Assembly (NCBI GenBank): GCA_000934455.1
Contig: KN886483.1
Coordinates: 45,395-76,932, forward strand
Source: Apostichopus parvimensis
Taxonomy: Eukaryota; Echinodermata; Holothuroidea; Aspidochirotida; Stichopodidae
Reading direction: 5' to 3'
Length of the DNA stretch: 31,538 nucleotides
The position numbers and the translations under genes are program-made. Positions 8,968 through 18,785 of the stretch are shown one piece after another. Below the pieces are notes generated by a model. It saw nothing but the letters and a program-made list of their open reading frames with translations, searched no databases and was not told the origin of the DNA. The number at the start of each line of letters is the position of its first letter. The first letter of the stretch is position 1.

Positions 8968-9180
8968 GTGGGTTTCAGCAGCACTGTTCAAACCCTCGAA
9001 AAGTGACTATCGATTTCCTCGAAACAGATTTGGAGAGATAAGAGTTCTAAGTAATCTTTCACAAAATGTTACAATGATTTTAATTGGTTGAAATTTGCTA
9101 TCAGACAAGGCAATGGCAAATCAGGAGTTCTTTTAGATTTGTTTGAAGTGCATTCACTCCAAAATCACATTAGTGTAGCG
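8968..9180 (+). repeat. Interspersed repeat, uninterrupted copy
   Basis: Homologous to the segments flanking the LINE fragment at 13788-14190. The block AAGTGAC-ATC-ATTT-CTCGAAA-GATTTGGAGAGA (9001-9040) and the block TTTTAGATTTG to ATCACATTAGTGTAGC (9131-9179) both have clear counterparts there. Here only about 70-80 bp separate the two blocks and no LINE sequence is present, so this copy represents the pre-insertion state. The family is unknown and no terminal repeats were recognised. Confidence 0.6.
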
Positions 9181-9559
9181 CTATAAGTGAGCTGTGTGTG
9201 TTCTAACATGATCCACTCTGCTGGTTTCATGTAGTACAGAAGCTATGAGTCATAGATCTATTAACTGATAACTGTAATGGTTTGGATGATTTCAGTGCCC
9301 TAATTCGTGCCAAACAGAATTGATATATGTTGGACCTGTGGGTATCAGGATCTTACAAAAGAATAATAAGTACTATATCAAATATAAATTTCTGTTTGTA
9401 AGTACATATCACACCACATGTCCATCATATGGTGTATATCTATATATAAAATTAACAAAGATCAACACACCAGAAATCGTCCTTTTGGAACTCATGACCA
9501 ATGATGCCACTCATATATTTCTTGGTAATTCCTACCATCAACCATCACAGGGTTGCCCA

Positions 9560-9610
9560 CCTTAAGAAAAATCTTGCCCCCCTTACAATAGAATGATGGC
9601 TACGCCACTG
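9560..9610 (-). mobile_element. Right end of a hAT-type element (left end not found)
   Basis: The reverse complement of the segment ending at 9610 begins CAGTGGCGTAGCCATCATTC, a hAT-like tip intermediate between the CAGGCGCGTAGCC and CAGTGGCGGAGC tips of the complete elements here. Poly-C (TTGCCCCCC) lies just inside, as in the others. No matching left end or duplication of the flank ATTCATAT was found upstream, so the left boundary given is arbitrary and the copy is truncated. Confidence 0.55.
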
Positions 9611-9614
9611 ATTC

Positions 9615-9634
9615 ATATTGGAGATCTCCAATAT
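9615..9634. repeat. Perfect 20-bp palindrome
   Basis: ATATTGGAGATCTCCAATAT is fully self-complementary, centred between 9624 and 9625. It begins 4 bases outside the hAT right end at 9610. It could be a hotspot target, a cruciform or a dimeric regulator site. Confidence 0.8.
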
Positions 9635-9945
9635 ATGTAATATATACATACAGTAACAATCAATGTCCCTCAATAATGTTGTAGGACATAGACTTCCTTC
9701 ATTGTAGTGACTTCATTTAAAGAGTAGATTCAATTTACTCGATGATTATAGATATTTCAAGTTTAAACCTAAGACATGGGTACAATAATGAATGAGTATA
9801 TATTTGGCAATGAAATATTGCTAACACCAAAATTATCTCTTAATTATATTAAAAGTCCAGCTAACATCTCACACTGGACATTAATTACTGTATCATCGAA
9901 TCTAACTTTCAGTTTGTAAGGACCTCCAAGAGATATATAAGATGA
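9635..9945. other. Spacer without recognisable genes
   Basis: AT-rich, with short TA-rich stretches. Nothing was recognised. Confidence 0.35.
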
Positions 9946-9953
9946 CAATCCAT

Positions 9954-10028
9954 CAGGCGCGTAGCAAGGAATTTGCTCAAGGGGGAGGGCGGTCGCCCCC
10001 TTTGGCCCCCCCCCCGGCTACGCGCCTG
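9954..10028 (+). mobile_element. Minimal 75-bp hAT-type MITE with perfect TSD
   Basis: The left tip CAGGCGCGTAGCAAGG pairs with the right tip, whose reverse complement is CAGGCGCGTAGCCGGG. The 8-bp duplication CAATCCAT is exact at 9946-9953 and 10029-10036. The left half up to GGAATTTGCTCAAGGGGGAGGG resembles the left end of the 306-bp element at 3268, so this is an internally deleted derivative retaining only about 35 bp from each end. The interior is almost entirely G tract then C tract and would fold into a strong hairpin. Confidence 0.93.
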
Positions 10029-10615
10029 CAATCCATGATGCCTCTTCTTATTGTACATATTTCCATATAAGTATTGCAGTGTCCCTCCATGTTGAAGATA
10101 GAATTAATATTGTAGCATCTATTGTTATTGTAGATAATCCCTTCATGGATTATATATATCTACATTACAACTTAAATACCTGAGGCTGTGAGTATATATA
10201 TATATACGATAAATATTCCAACACAGACCTATTGTTCAGCTATAATTTTCAGAATCAATCGTACACTAAAGTCATGGCTTCCAACAATTTGAAGCTCACT
10301 TATCGATCATAAACCGCTACATCGGCTATAGCCACCATATCTAAAATTAAATTTAATTGTTACTACCTTCCAACGACATAAACCACCCTTAATAACAGTC
10401 AGGTGTATGTACGTACCTCACTATAACATTATCCTGTAAAGCATAAACAAACTTACCTGAAACATGTCACAGTTTTAACATTCATGAATCGGTTAAAGCG
10501 GTGAGCTCTTATAAAATCTTCCAATAGGAACAATAAATTTAATATAGCATAAACATCATTAAAATTAGGATTACGACAATTCCAACATCAGCACATTGTT
10601 CTAAACACTAATCGC
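10029..10615. other. AT-rich spacer
   Basis: Contains a short (TA)n run at about 10194-10206 and ATGTCCCTCC-like text near 10080 resembling the tandem units at 27.5 kb, too weak to call. No gene was seen. Confidence 0.3.
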
Positions 10616-10858
10616 CTACCAGCAACGACTAAGACCAAAGTCCACTTGACGTTGGTTTATCAGAATTAAGTCGAGTAGCTTCTTCTTCCCCCGGTTACGG
10701 GTTGGGAAATCAAATTCAGTCGGAGGAGGACGTTTCGTTTCAACTTTTGATCGTTGAGATTTTAATTGAACTTTGTACTTATTTGGGTTCAACGACAAGC
10801 TTGATTGATTGTGTAAAACGTGAAATCGGAGATATGATGCATTGAAGAATAGTTTCAC
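10616..10858 (-). other. CpG-raised open frame, possible exon
   Basis: A minus-strand frame encodes 80 residues. Its C-terminal half (KRPPPTEFDFPTRNRGKKK and on) is protein-like and coincides with a local rise in CpG (about 10 in 175 bases at 10620-10795). No domain is recognised. The N-terminal half looks like ordinary AT-rich sequence. A strong plus-strand acceptor with a T/C tract lies nearby (CAG ending at 10970), followed by a frame open only to 11024. Coding status is unproven in either direction. Confidence 0.15.
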
Positions 10859-12260
10859 ATGGTTATTAAACAGAATGGTTAATGTATTGGGTCTCCGAAC
10901 TTTCTGTTTGGTTTTTCAGTTGTGTTCCATTATACAAGCAATCATTTTTTTCTTCCATTCTACATTTCAGGTATATCATGACCTGGTACAAAAATACAGA
11001 TACCCAACCCTCCAATGTTCATAGCACAAATTTCAATTTTCTGTTGTTCTTATTGTTGTAAAAACATAAATCTGTCCTATATTCACCCAATTATTATTAA
11101 TTTTTGTCTAGGGATGTTTGGATCAATACTTATATAGTTTTCTACTTCCAAAAATACTCAAACCCAATAAGGCCTCCACTGTTCCTTTATTACATAATTT
11201 CCAATTTTCCTGGCAATCGTTGCTCTAACATATAACATCCCCCTCCCCTTCCCCTCTCCCTCCTCCCCTCACCCCAATTTCACCAAACTGTTTTGGTAGA
11301 GATAGCAAATGTATTAAAGCTTAGATTATGAACTGGAAATCATTTTATTTTGAGTACAGTGTTGGCCGAAACTTATCCACTCCCCATGACACAGCAAGCT
11401 GTACCTTTCATTACACTCAGAAGAGAATTAAGTTAAAAGTTAATTATGTCCTTGTGATAAGAAGTGTTACAGCTGCAGTGGTTAAGTGGTAAGTAATAAT
11501 AGAATATACATACAAACCTTTAACGAGTAATTCCTATAAAAACCACTTAGTAAAGCTAATCCAATCAGAAGACGTGTCCGAACAAACTGCAAATAGAGCT
11601 AATTCTGTGTAATCCTTTAATCGGATTCTAGATTTACAGTGATTGCTAACTTGTTTAATCCTCAATCACATTGAACGAACCTTTCACAATGCTTACTGCT
11701 CATAAACTAGCCTACAGAATGCTTGACACAAAAATGTATGTTAAAATTAACATTATGTTGAATCTCCTTCATGGAATTCTCTAACAAATTTTGCAAACGC
11801 ATGTAAGTCATTTTCCGTACAAATTCGAAGAATACAAGCAAAACCGCACCGAAAATTTTGAGCGAGTCCACACAGTAATTTGTTAGCCAATCTGTCATAG
11901 GATATGTTTCACCTTTATGAAGTCCTTCCTTCCTGTAAAAACTCCAAGAAAATTGAAACCCATTTTCCTTTTGGTCAGGCCACACTACAACTTTACCATG
12001 TGGGGAAGCACCAAATTAAGGAAATAGGTCAAACATATAGGAAGTGAAGAAAGGAAAATTTATGATCATGATGATAATATTATGACTTTTTGATTGTAAG
12101 GTCACAATTATTCAAATTTGAATGTTACAACCACAGCATATCATATTCATAGGATATATGCAATTGGATGGATAAATGGTAAACAACAGTATAACAATTA
12201 TTACTGCAGACAGTACATGGACATAAAGCGGTAACACATATCAATCAATCGTTATTTCAT
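10859..12260. other. AT-rich spacer
   Basis: Includes a C/T-rich tract at about 11239-11270. A 92-codon minus-strand frame at 11707-11985 has no recognisable motif. No transposon ends or RNA genes were seen. Confidence 0.35.
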
Positions 12261-12263
12261 ATG

Positions 12264-12273
12264 TGAGGGCGCT
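12264..12273 (+). promoter_or_regulatory. CTCF-core-like motif
   Basis: TGAGGGCGCT, close to the AGRKGGCRSY core of CTCF sites. Related matches occur at 18832-18841 (minus) and 22322-22331. This is motif resemblance only. Confidence 0.25.
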
Positions 12274-12892
12274 GCACAATACAATCCTCTTCCACTGAAG
12301 TAAATGACATGAATATTAATGAGGTTAAAGTTACTGTTGCAAAGAACATGTACTCACAATGTAGTTACAGTGCTCACCATACTAAATCTGACATACGGTT
12401 GAAGAGATAATTACATTTTAAGAATTTTATGTTAAACCCTGCCCACTCATTAATATTCATGAGATGGGTACCACAAACAGCAATAGGGCACATCCACAAG
12501 TCATGAGGCATCCACCAACCTAGTAGGACATTAATTCCACTTGCGGTTATTGAGCTTTCGGTATCGTAACCAAATAAGACCGAAGTACACTTCCCTGCTG
12601 ATGATGTTCTTAATTTAAATGTTATCAAACAACATCAGACTCTGAACTTGTTTATTGTTTGAAAACCCATCGGCTGTGCAAATCAACATATCTCATGTAG
12701 ATTAATGAACTAACATTTCCTACAAATTATTGAAAGGGGTTTTCCCTTTGACTTCATGAACTCCCTCATGAACTACTCATCTATATGCTAAAATGTTTCA
12801 AAACTAATGTTATTCTGCCCAGACTGAATGTGACCCAACCATCGTGAGGTAGTGTTTGATAGTCATGAAGACTTTATAGACTTAATAGCACA
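12274..12892. other. Spacer without recognisable genes
   Basis: An 84-codon minus-strand frame at 12374-12628 is not recognisable. Two related ATGAATATTAATGAG / CATTAATATTCATGAG strings occur at about 12309 and 12448. Nothing else was supported. Confidence 0.3.
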
Positions 12893-12900
12893 GGCATATA

Positions 12901-13302
12901 CAGTGGCTGAGCAAGGGTATTGGTCAGGGGTGGGGGCGAGAATGGAATGTAGGGGCGCTTTCGACACTATCTAAGTGGAGCGCCACCACAGGTTGGGCGG
13001 AGCGTACATACATTTTTTGAGTAAAGATACTCCCTAGATCGCCGGAAATGACCAATTCCGTGCCTTTCTAAGTTGATAAAAAATTTGATAAATTAAAGAC
13101 TGCCGTTAGAGCATTTTGCCAGAAAATTACACCAACAAAATGTGACAAATGTCAATAGGTAGATGAGAGCGCAATAAAAAAGTCAATAATCGCGAATTAG
13201 TAAAAATTGGTAAAAAGCTGAAAAGGGCGCCAGCAGTCCATTTGAGTCCGTCAGGGGGGGGCATCGGCCACGCCCCCTGACTGTATGGATGCTCCGCCAC
13301 TG
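12901..13302 (+). mobile_element. hAT-type MITE with perfect 8-bp TSD (402 bp)
   Basis: The left tip CAGTGGCTGAGCA and the right tip (reverse complement CAGTGGCGGAGCA) match at 12 of 13 bases. The target duplication GGCATATA is exact at 12893-12900 and 13303-13310. Inside, 12966-13070 aligns by eye with 3348-3440 of the 306-bp element despite different tips. The edges carry G/C tracts (GGTGGGGGCG; CAGGGGGGGGC). There is no transposase, so mobilisation would have needed a hAT transposase supplied elsewhere. A minus-strand frame over its right part (to 13401) is a by-product. Confidence 0.94.
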
Positions 13303-13310
13303 GGCATATA

Positions 13311-13787
13311 TCAATTCCTTTTGCTCTTTCTTATGCCACAATGAACTGCATATCTTGAGAAGCACCCTAAAGGTTCCTATTGCTTTATCATAGGGACCCA
13401 TCTTCCACTGCCGTTTAATTGTTAAATAGACCTAATTCTCTGGTTTCTTAGCTAGAAACGGAAAATGATTTGTTAAAGAGTTATCTTTCCAATGATTGAA
13501 TTATTGTTATGTATTAAAGTCCCTTTTGGCGTTCCTGCCCCTAGAAATACATCATGGCCGCTGGCCCAACGTAGTCTGATTTCTCTCGACTCATTATTAT
13601 GCATATTGGACCCACATACCCAACAATTATACACTCACTTTCAACGATTATTTAGGAAAGGACTTAGAGGAAGGGGGGGTGGAGGCGGGTTGGAGGTTAA
13701 AGAGAAAGACTCATCCGTGCCATTTAGGTGGACTACCCTCTTAAATGTGCACAATGAACAATTTTTAAGGTAACTTATTTTATTTAT
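13311..13787. other. Spacer with a G-rich tract
   Basis: Contains a G-rich segment at about 13665-13695. Overlapping frames on both strands (13492-13773 plus, 13641-13832 minus) run through this tract and look like chance. Confidence 0.3.
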
Positions 13788-14190
13788 AGTGAGGGTTTTA
13801 ACAGCGATCCCAGATCTCTTTAAAAGTGACAATCAATTTTCTTGAAATGGATTTGGAGAGAAAGAGTAGTTATATATTCCAACTCGCACACTTCGTTCTT
13901 CCAACAAACTGTATTTAACTGTTCCTAAACCACGCTTGAAGACCTATGGTTACAGAAGCTTCGAATACTCTGGCTCTTTATCTCTGGAACAAGTTACCAG
14001 ATCACATTCGAACAGGCTCTAAACTTTCTACATTCAAAAGTCTACTTACGACCCATTTTTTCACTTGTTCTTTTGTAAATTAATTTACTTTCTTTGTAAA
14101 GCGCCTTGAGCAGTGACTTTTGGCAAATTAGGAGGTAATTCGTTTTAGATTTGCTTCCAAGTGTATCACTACCAAATCACATCAGTGTAG
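13788..14190 (+). repeat. Interspersed repeat split by a LINE fragment
   Basis: The left part (13788-13869) and right part (14122-14190) match the two halves of the repeat at 8968-9180, for example TTTGGAGAGA-AAGAG on the left and TTTTAGATTTG to ATCACATCAGTGTAGC on the right. The LINE 3' end at 13870-14121 lies between them in place of about 70-80 bp. This is a nested-insertion arrangement. Confidence 0.6.
13870..14121 (+). mobile_element. LINE 3' end, C-terminal remnant with one frameshift
   Basis: A recognisable non-LTR retrotransposon C-terminus of the CR1/L2-like type. Frame one (13870 to about 13962) gives PTRTLRSSNKLYLTVPKPRL and then KTYGYRSF. After a one-base shift the second frame gives LYLWNKLPDHIRTGSKLSTF and then KSLLTTHFFTCSFVN with TAA at 14081-14083. 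The LWNKLPDHIR and LSTFKSLLTTHFF strings are the usual conserved tail of these polyproteins. The 3'UTR includes TTGTAAAGCGCCTTGAGCAG, a motif common near the 3' ends of L2-like elements. It is 5' truncated, frameshifted and inactive. Confidence 0.82.
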
Positions 14191-14289
14191 CAAATTTATA
14201 ACACTATACAACATTGTGCAATGTGTGTACTTGAACTATACAGGTTTTAAGAGCAGCTGAGTATATGAGTACATATTGTTTATATATTT

Positions 14290-14716
14290 GATTTTCCACA
14301 GATAAAATAAATATATAAATGTGGAGGAAAGTCCTTTAAAAAGCCAATACAGGCTTAACAAAGAAAAGGACTTCCAAAAAGAAAAAAGTATATACATAAA
14401 TTAAAATATAACTAATGTCTTAATAAGGAATAATTAATAACATACATGATAAACGATGTATCAATACTGAGAAATTACTTCTTTTTTAACTTTTTTTCTA
14501 AATGTTACTTTAGATGGTTTAGATTTTATAGCAGCAGTAAGAGAATTCCATGTCCTTATGGAACGATTCTTTAAACTTAACGTACCAAATGTTGTATTGA
14601 GTTGTGGTGTGCTTGATCGGCACTTTTAGTGCGGTGACTATATGTATGGCGCTGTTAATAGTAAAGAACTCATGAAAGGCTGCATATGAGTACACATGAG
14701 TACATAGATCCATCAC
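14290..14716 (-). mobile_element. LINE 3' end, C-terminal remnant on the minus strand
   Basis: A second, different non-LTR retrotransposon tail. On the minus strand the frame from 14625 to the TGA at 14463-14461 reads SSTPQLNTTFGTLSLKNRSI followed by RTWNSLTAAIKSKPSKVTFR and a lysine-rich end (KKVKKEVISQY). The RTWNSL block and the basic tail are typical of LINE ORF2 C-termini. Upstream an in-frame stop interrupts; the older sequence probably continues in another frame to about 14716. The 3'UTR (14460 down to about 14290) is AT-rich and contains a strong stem-loop at 14326-14375. It faces the plus-strand LINE fragment at 13870, so the two remnants are tail to tail. Confidence 0.8.
14326..14375 (-). 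other. 3'UTR stem-loop of the minus-strand LINE
   Basis: GGAAAGTCCTTT (14326-14337) pairs with AAAAGGACTTCC (14364-14375). An inner AAGCC/GGCTT pairing (14341-14345 with 14352-14356) closes a short loop. Such 3' hairpins can serve as the recognition structure for the LINE reverse transcriptase; that role is inferred from other elements. Confidence 0.65.
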
Positions 14717-16924
14717 ACTAATATAACTTGTAGTAGATTAGTAAGTTCTACTGACTGAACGACTGTTCGGCAGAGTCTAGGTCAGTAATGCTGACCCCAT
14801 ATATATATTATATTGCCTTGTAAATACATTACCTCCACTTGTGACTTAACCCTGGAATAGATTAGGCGTAACTATCATCTCGTATGTTCTTTACTTATTG
14901 TTTATATATTGTAAACGCTCGACACGGAGTTACTACATAACTGATGTATAACATTTGCAATGACTTAAGTGTTCAATTTGTGTAACATGGAAGTGATATG
15001 ACTTTGATCCCTGGATCTACGTTATGCAAGGAAATGGGCTTTCGACCGGCAACCCCAGTTAAGAAAAAGTTCCGACTGGACCGGAAAGCAGTCATTTTAT
15101 GACTTGCCCACATGTACACATGTGAACAACTCAGAACAACCTATAACTTAATTATTTCACGTCGGACAGCTATCCAATTTCTAGTATTAAATCATGCTGT
15201 TTTTTTGTGTTTCTTCTTTATATGGTAATAAGTAGGCCGACATGATTTACCACAAATGAACCAACTAGGGACTAGATTAAACTAAGATTGGTAGAGCGGC
15301 TTATGCAAATGCTTAGGCCCATGACCAAGGATCTTCTAGAAGGACTTAGCTATGACACACCAGATCCTCACCCCCCCCCTCCCCTCCCCTATCAGAATGG
15401 ATCAAAGGAATGAATGAAAGGTACCTTGAACTATTGTGGACTTTGATGTTAAAAAAAAATAATTCAATCATAATCCTCTGGCATGCTCCCAAAGCTATAG
15501 ATAAATTTTCTTACATCTGGATAAAATCTTGCAAACCACCAAAAAATGGTTGCAACACACTTTTTGGTCGAACATAATTCAACAGTTTTGAACCCTTATA
15601 ACATAGCACAGAATTTGTAAGCCTGATGTCATTCATGTCAGTCGACTCATTCCAGCCAAAAAAAAATTTTTTTTTTAAATTCCTTTATAATTTCTCAGTC
15701 AGTTTTGCTGTATCTGATTTTCTGCTACTTAATAATTAATGTATATGTAGAAGTTATTTCAAAATGCTATATATCTCACAAATTTCACTTCAACAAAATA
15801 TCCACCCAAAGTTAAAAATGATAGCCTGCATATAAGTCTGTGCATATTAAGTGTTACACAAACATATTATTTATTAACTTAAACAAAAAAGAAAGATTTA
15901 ACCCTTACCATAGATGGAGGAACAAAAAAATGTGTAAGCCTGGCACAAAACTGATAATACAACTCCTTTGGTCAAATATGAAAGCTAGTATCTGGCCTTT
16001 TGATGTGCTCTATGGAGTTTTGTGATGATTCACAGTGGTTATGGTCCAGCGCAACAATAAAATCATTCATGTTTTGCATTATAATGAACACTACCTATTG
16101 TCTAGTCTTTTTCCAATTTCACACTAGTGATGAAAACCACACTTATGAACTGCGCTTACAAGGTTAATACGAGTGAGTCAATATTTACCATTCACCAGGC
16201 CACCACCTCTATCAGCCAATCATGTGCATGGTGCTTTTGTAAATGTTTTCCCAAATGATTTTCTCTGAACTATAGCTTTCAGCCATCTTTACTACTACAA
16301 CCATGCTTGAGTTTACACTGCCCAAACAAAACAACACAATGAAAGGGTTTAGAAGGCTTGGTCAAAGGTCAAAAAGATATCGAGTGATTAATTTAAATTG
16401 CTTTCGAAGTATTTTAATATAAGATTTCCTGTTAGACCGGGTTGTAATCCTAGTCACTCTGATATTACGTCCTTGATAATACATACATGTTATGTATATA
16501 GTTCTCGTTAAACAGCTACTGGATATGAACTTATAAAAGGTCATGGGTGCTGACTATAATTTATAACCATGAAAGAGTTTGGATTATAAACAGAAAATTT
16601 AGGTTAGATTCATTAAAGAAGAACTCTGCTGAATATGATGATAAATTTTCCCCAAGTTTAATCATGTTTATACAATGAAGTTCTTTTGTTTAGAGCATTT
16701 TGAGTTGATTTTGGTAAAAGTTGTTTTAAACTAGTTAACATATGGTGACAATGAACTCTGTGAGTTGACTAGCCTAGATTCAATCCAGAAAAAAAGTTGA
16801 ACAACTGGCATGTATGACTGGCTTTACATATAACTGTAAATTATAACAATCAAGTTAGAAAATGTGTTACGATAATATAAATGTGCTGATTTGTACCATC
16901 TCTGAATTCTCAGGATGATTCTAA
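14717..16924. other. AT-rich spacer
   Basis: About 2.2 kb. It contains a nine-A/ten-T run at 15658-15676 and a C tract near 15371-15388. Small frames at 15840-16025 and 16362-16544 are unremarkable. No gene, RNA or transposon end was recognised. Confidence 0.35.
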
Positions 16925-17158
16925 GGAGTGTTAGTTCAGTGGTTAACGCCGGTGCCTTTCAATCATAAGGTTCCGAGTTCGAGTCACTCCAAGATTAATG
17001 TGTGTCATCCAGTTACAGAGTTGTTGACAATTGACAATTCATAATCATGGATGTTAAATATGAATCTAAGAGACTGACTTCGGTCAGCTTGCGGCTTTGA
17101 TAAGCCAATGATGGCTTCTTCGCGAGTTCCTGCTTGCAGGGGGATCTAAACTACATAC

Positions 17159-17189
<31 letters not shown>

Positions 17190-17208
17190 CATACATACAT
17201 ACATACAT
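16925..17208 (+). mobile_element. tRNA-derived SINE with (TACA)n tail
   Basis: The head (16925-16990) has a Pol III A-box-like TAGTTCAGTGG (16932-16942) and B-box-like GAGTTCGAGTC (16975-16985) at tRNA spacing, and its ends GGAGTG/CACTCC are complementary like an acceptor stem. A non-tRNA body follows to about 17150, including TTGACAATTGACAATTC and a stem-like TTGCGGCTTTGATAAGCC stretch. It ends in about 12 copies of ACAT (to 17208). Head, body and simple-repeat tail are the standard SINE layout. The folded cloverleaf is too imperfect to be a functional tRNA. No clear target duplication was seen. Confidence 0.75.
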
Positions 17209-17630
17209 TCCAACGTCTCTCCCTCAAAAAAAAACAGCTCATATAGATTAAACCTTCCCCCCCCCCCTCCCCCCTAAACATCCACTCATGGACAAATATT
17301 TTATCCTTGATAAAAGGATACCAGCAGATAACTCTTGACAGACAAACTCTATAAAAATTAAAGGTAAGTCTTTGTGGTCTATGATATACCACAAAATAAA
17401 TAGGAACAAGTTAGATAACAAGGATGTATGTGTCTTTCAGATGAATAAATATCTTCGAATACTTTTAACCTTAGCAATGACTCCACCAAATACCAAGGAT
17501 AAAGAAAGTCCCCAGAGGTAGGGGGAAAAAACACAGTAACAATTGACAAAGAAAACCACCACAAATATATGAAATTAAAAATACCAGGAAAGATAAGCTA
17601 GGTTGTGGTCTAGTACCATCCCTGAAGAAC
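17209..17630. other. Spacer with a C tract
   Basis: Contains A and C runs at 17227-17275. The overlapping minus-strand frames at 17159-17564 derive partly from the ACAT tail and are not genes. Confidence 0.35.
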
Positions 17631-17652
17631 AGAGAGAGAGAGAGAGAGAGAG
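17631..17652 (+). repeat. (AG)n microsatellite
   Basis: Eleven AG dinucleotides followed by an imperfect GA-rich extension to about 17670. A similar GA-rich tract lies at 24463-24490. Confidence 0.95.
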
Positions 17653-17670
17653 GTGGAGAGAGAGTGAGGA

Positions 17671-18785
17671 AATATTTGAAGCTGAAGGACAGCTCAACAA
17701 AACAGAATACAAAGACTACTTTTGGTAGTGTAGGTACCAGTTACTATGAAGGAAGGTACCCATATTTTTTTTTACACTGTGTACATGGTGCTTATCCCTT
17801 TTTTACCCTAACCTCTTCCACATAACTATTCCCTCAATAGCAACAAGAAAAAAAAACAGAGCATGATGAATCAAATAAACTGACAAACAAACAACAAGGC
17901 AATCATGGATAGCCTTTGCTGATTTTATTCTTAATTAAGATGGAAAGTTAATAGCTGTCTGCAGCACATATAATATAGACTGGGGGTCATTAGTCATGGT
18001 TACCATAGTAACATAGACATATGGAGGGGAAGGGGGGAGGGAGGGGTCAATTATCAAGATGGAGGCATGTGGAAGAGTTCAATGGGGATTTTCAAACTGT
18101 TAAGGTCAGAGAGATACTGCACCCTCATAAATGGATGTCATTATGCAAGTTATCTGTGTTACTCAATGTGTTTTTAACAAAACAAAGCCCACATTAATGT
18201 ACCCTTAATGTGCACAGCTCACATACTCTGGCATAGTTGAATCTCACCATTTTGGCAAACTTTACTACAGCTTTCAGCCTTGACCTAGACTTTCATTTTG
18301 AAGAAACCCTGAGAGCTGAACAATTCCAGCTAATATTTGTCAACAAACAACTTAGTTGGTCCCAACTTTGTTATCAGGGATGGGATTTGATGTCTGAAAT
18401 TGAGGGGGGAGGGGGGGGGCAAACGTGGGAGTCACCCTCCCCTTTTAGAAAATTTTGGGATTTTAGAAATATTTTAGATGGGATATGGCTCAATATTTAT
18501 AGGTTAATTCCCAGTACAAGTTGTGTACTTGAAAAAGTTATTATGCTATCTGCATACTAATGCCAGATTTATTACATGACATTAAAAAGTAACAAATGGT
18601 CGATCTAACCATTAATGAAGGGATAGATGGCGCCCTTTGACACTCTCATAGGAGGCAAACCAGCTAAGAACCATCTCCATGTCTATATTAGTGTTTCTCT
18701 CAATGTTCAATACAGTCAAGCTGGATAATCTTAAAAGGCATAGGCCTATATGGTACTGTCACATTCGTACTAGTAGTAGTATACT
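17671..18785. other. Spacer with G-rich tracts and an RFX-like site
   Basis: G-rich runs lie at 18025-18047 and 18401-18420. A 107-codon frame at 18237-18560 has no domain and passes through a G tract. TAGGCCTA is at 18741-18748. The RFX-like motif is listed separately. Confidence 0.3.
17999..18012. promoter_or_regulatory. X-box (RFX-like) motif
   Basis: GTTACCATAGTAAC is a near-perfect inverted repeat matching the bipartite X-box bound by RFX factors (GTTNCC AT RGYAAC). In animals such sites control ciliary genes among others. No gene is visible downstream, so function is inference. Confidence 0.4.

Noticed and set aside
9293..9610. CAGTGCCCTA at 9293 as left tip of the hAT end at 9610
   Set aside because: The flanks GATGATTT and ATTCATAT do not match, and the tip differs at key positions.
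11707..11985. 92-codon minus-strand frame
   Set aside because: Aromatic and hydrophobic composition expected from AT-rich DNA; no motif.
12309..12463. Paired ATGAATATTAATGAG / CATTAATATTCATGAG as an inverted-repeat transposon
   Set aside because: Similarity is confined to about 15 AT-rich bases and no target duplication is visible.
16925..16990. Functional tRNA gene
   Set aside because: Cloverleaf too imperfect and a SINE body plus tail follows directly.
17157..17208. CRISPR-like or regulatory array in the ACAT repeats
   Set aside because: A simple microsatellite forming the SINE tail; no spacers.
18237..18560. 107-codon frame, the longest in the window
   Set aside because: Runs through a G tract encoding poly-glycine, starts at a non-ATG codon, and shows no domain or neighbouring signals.
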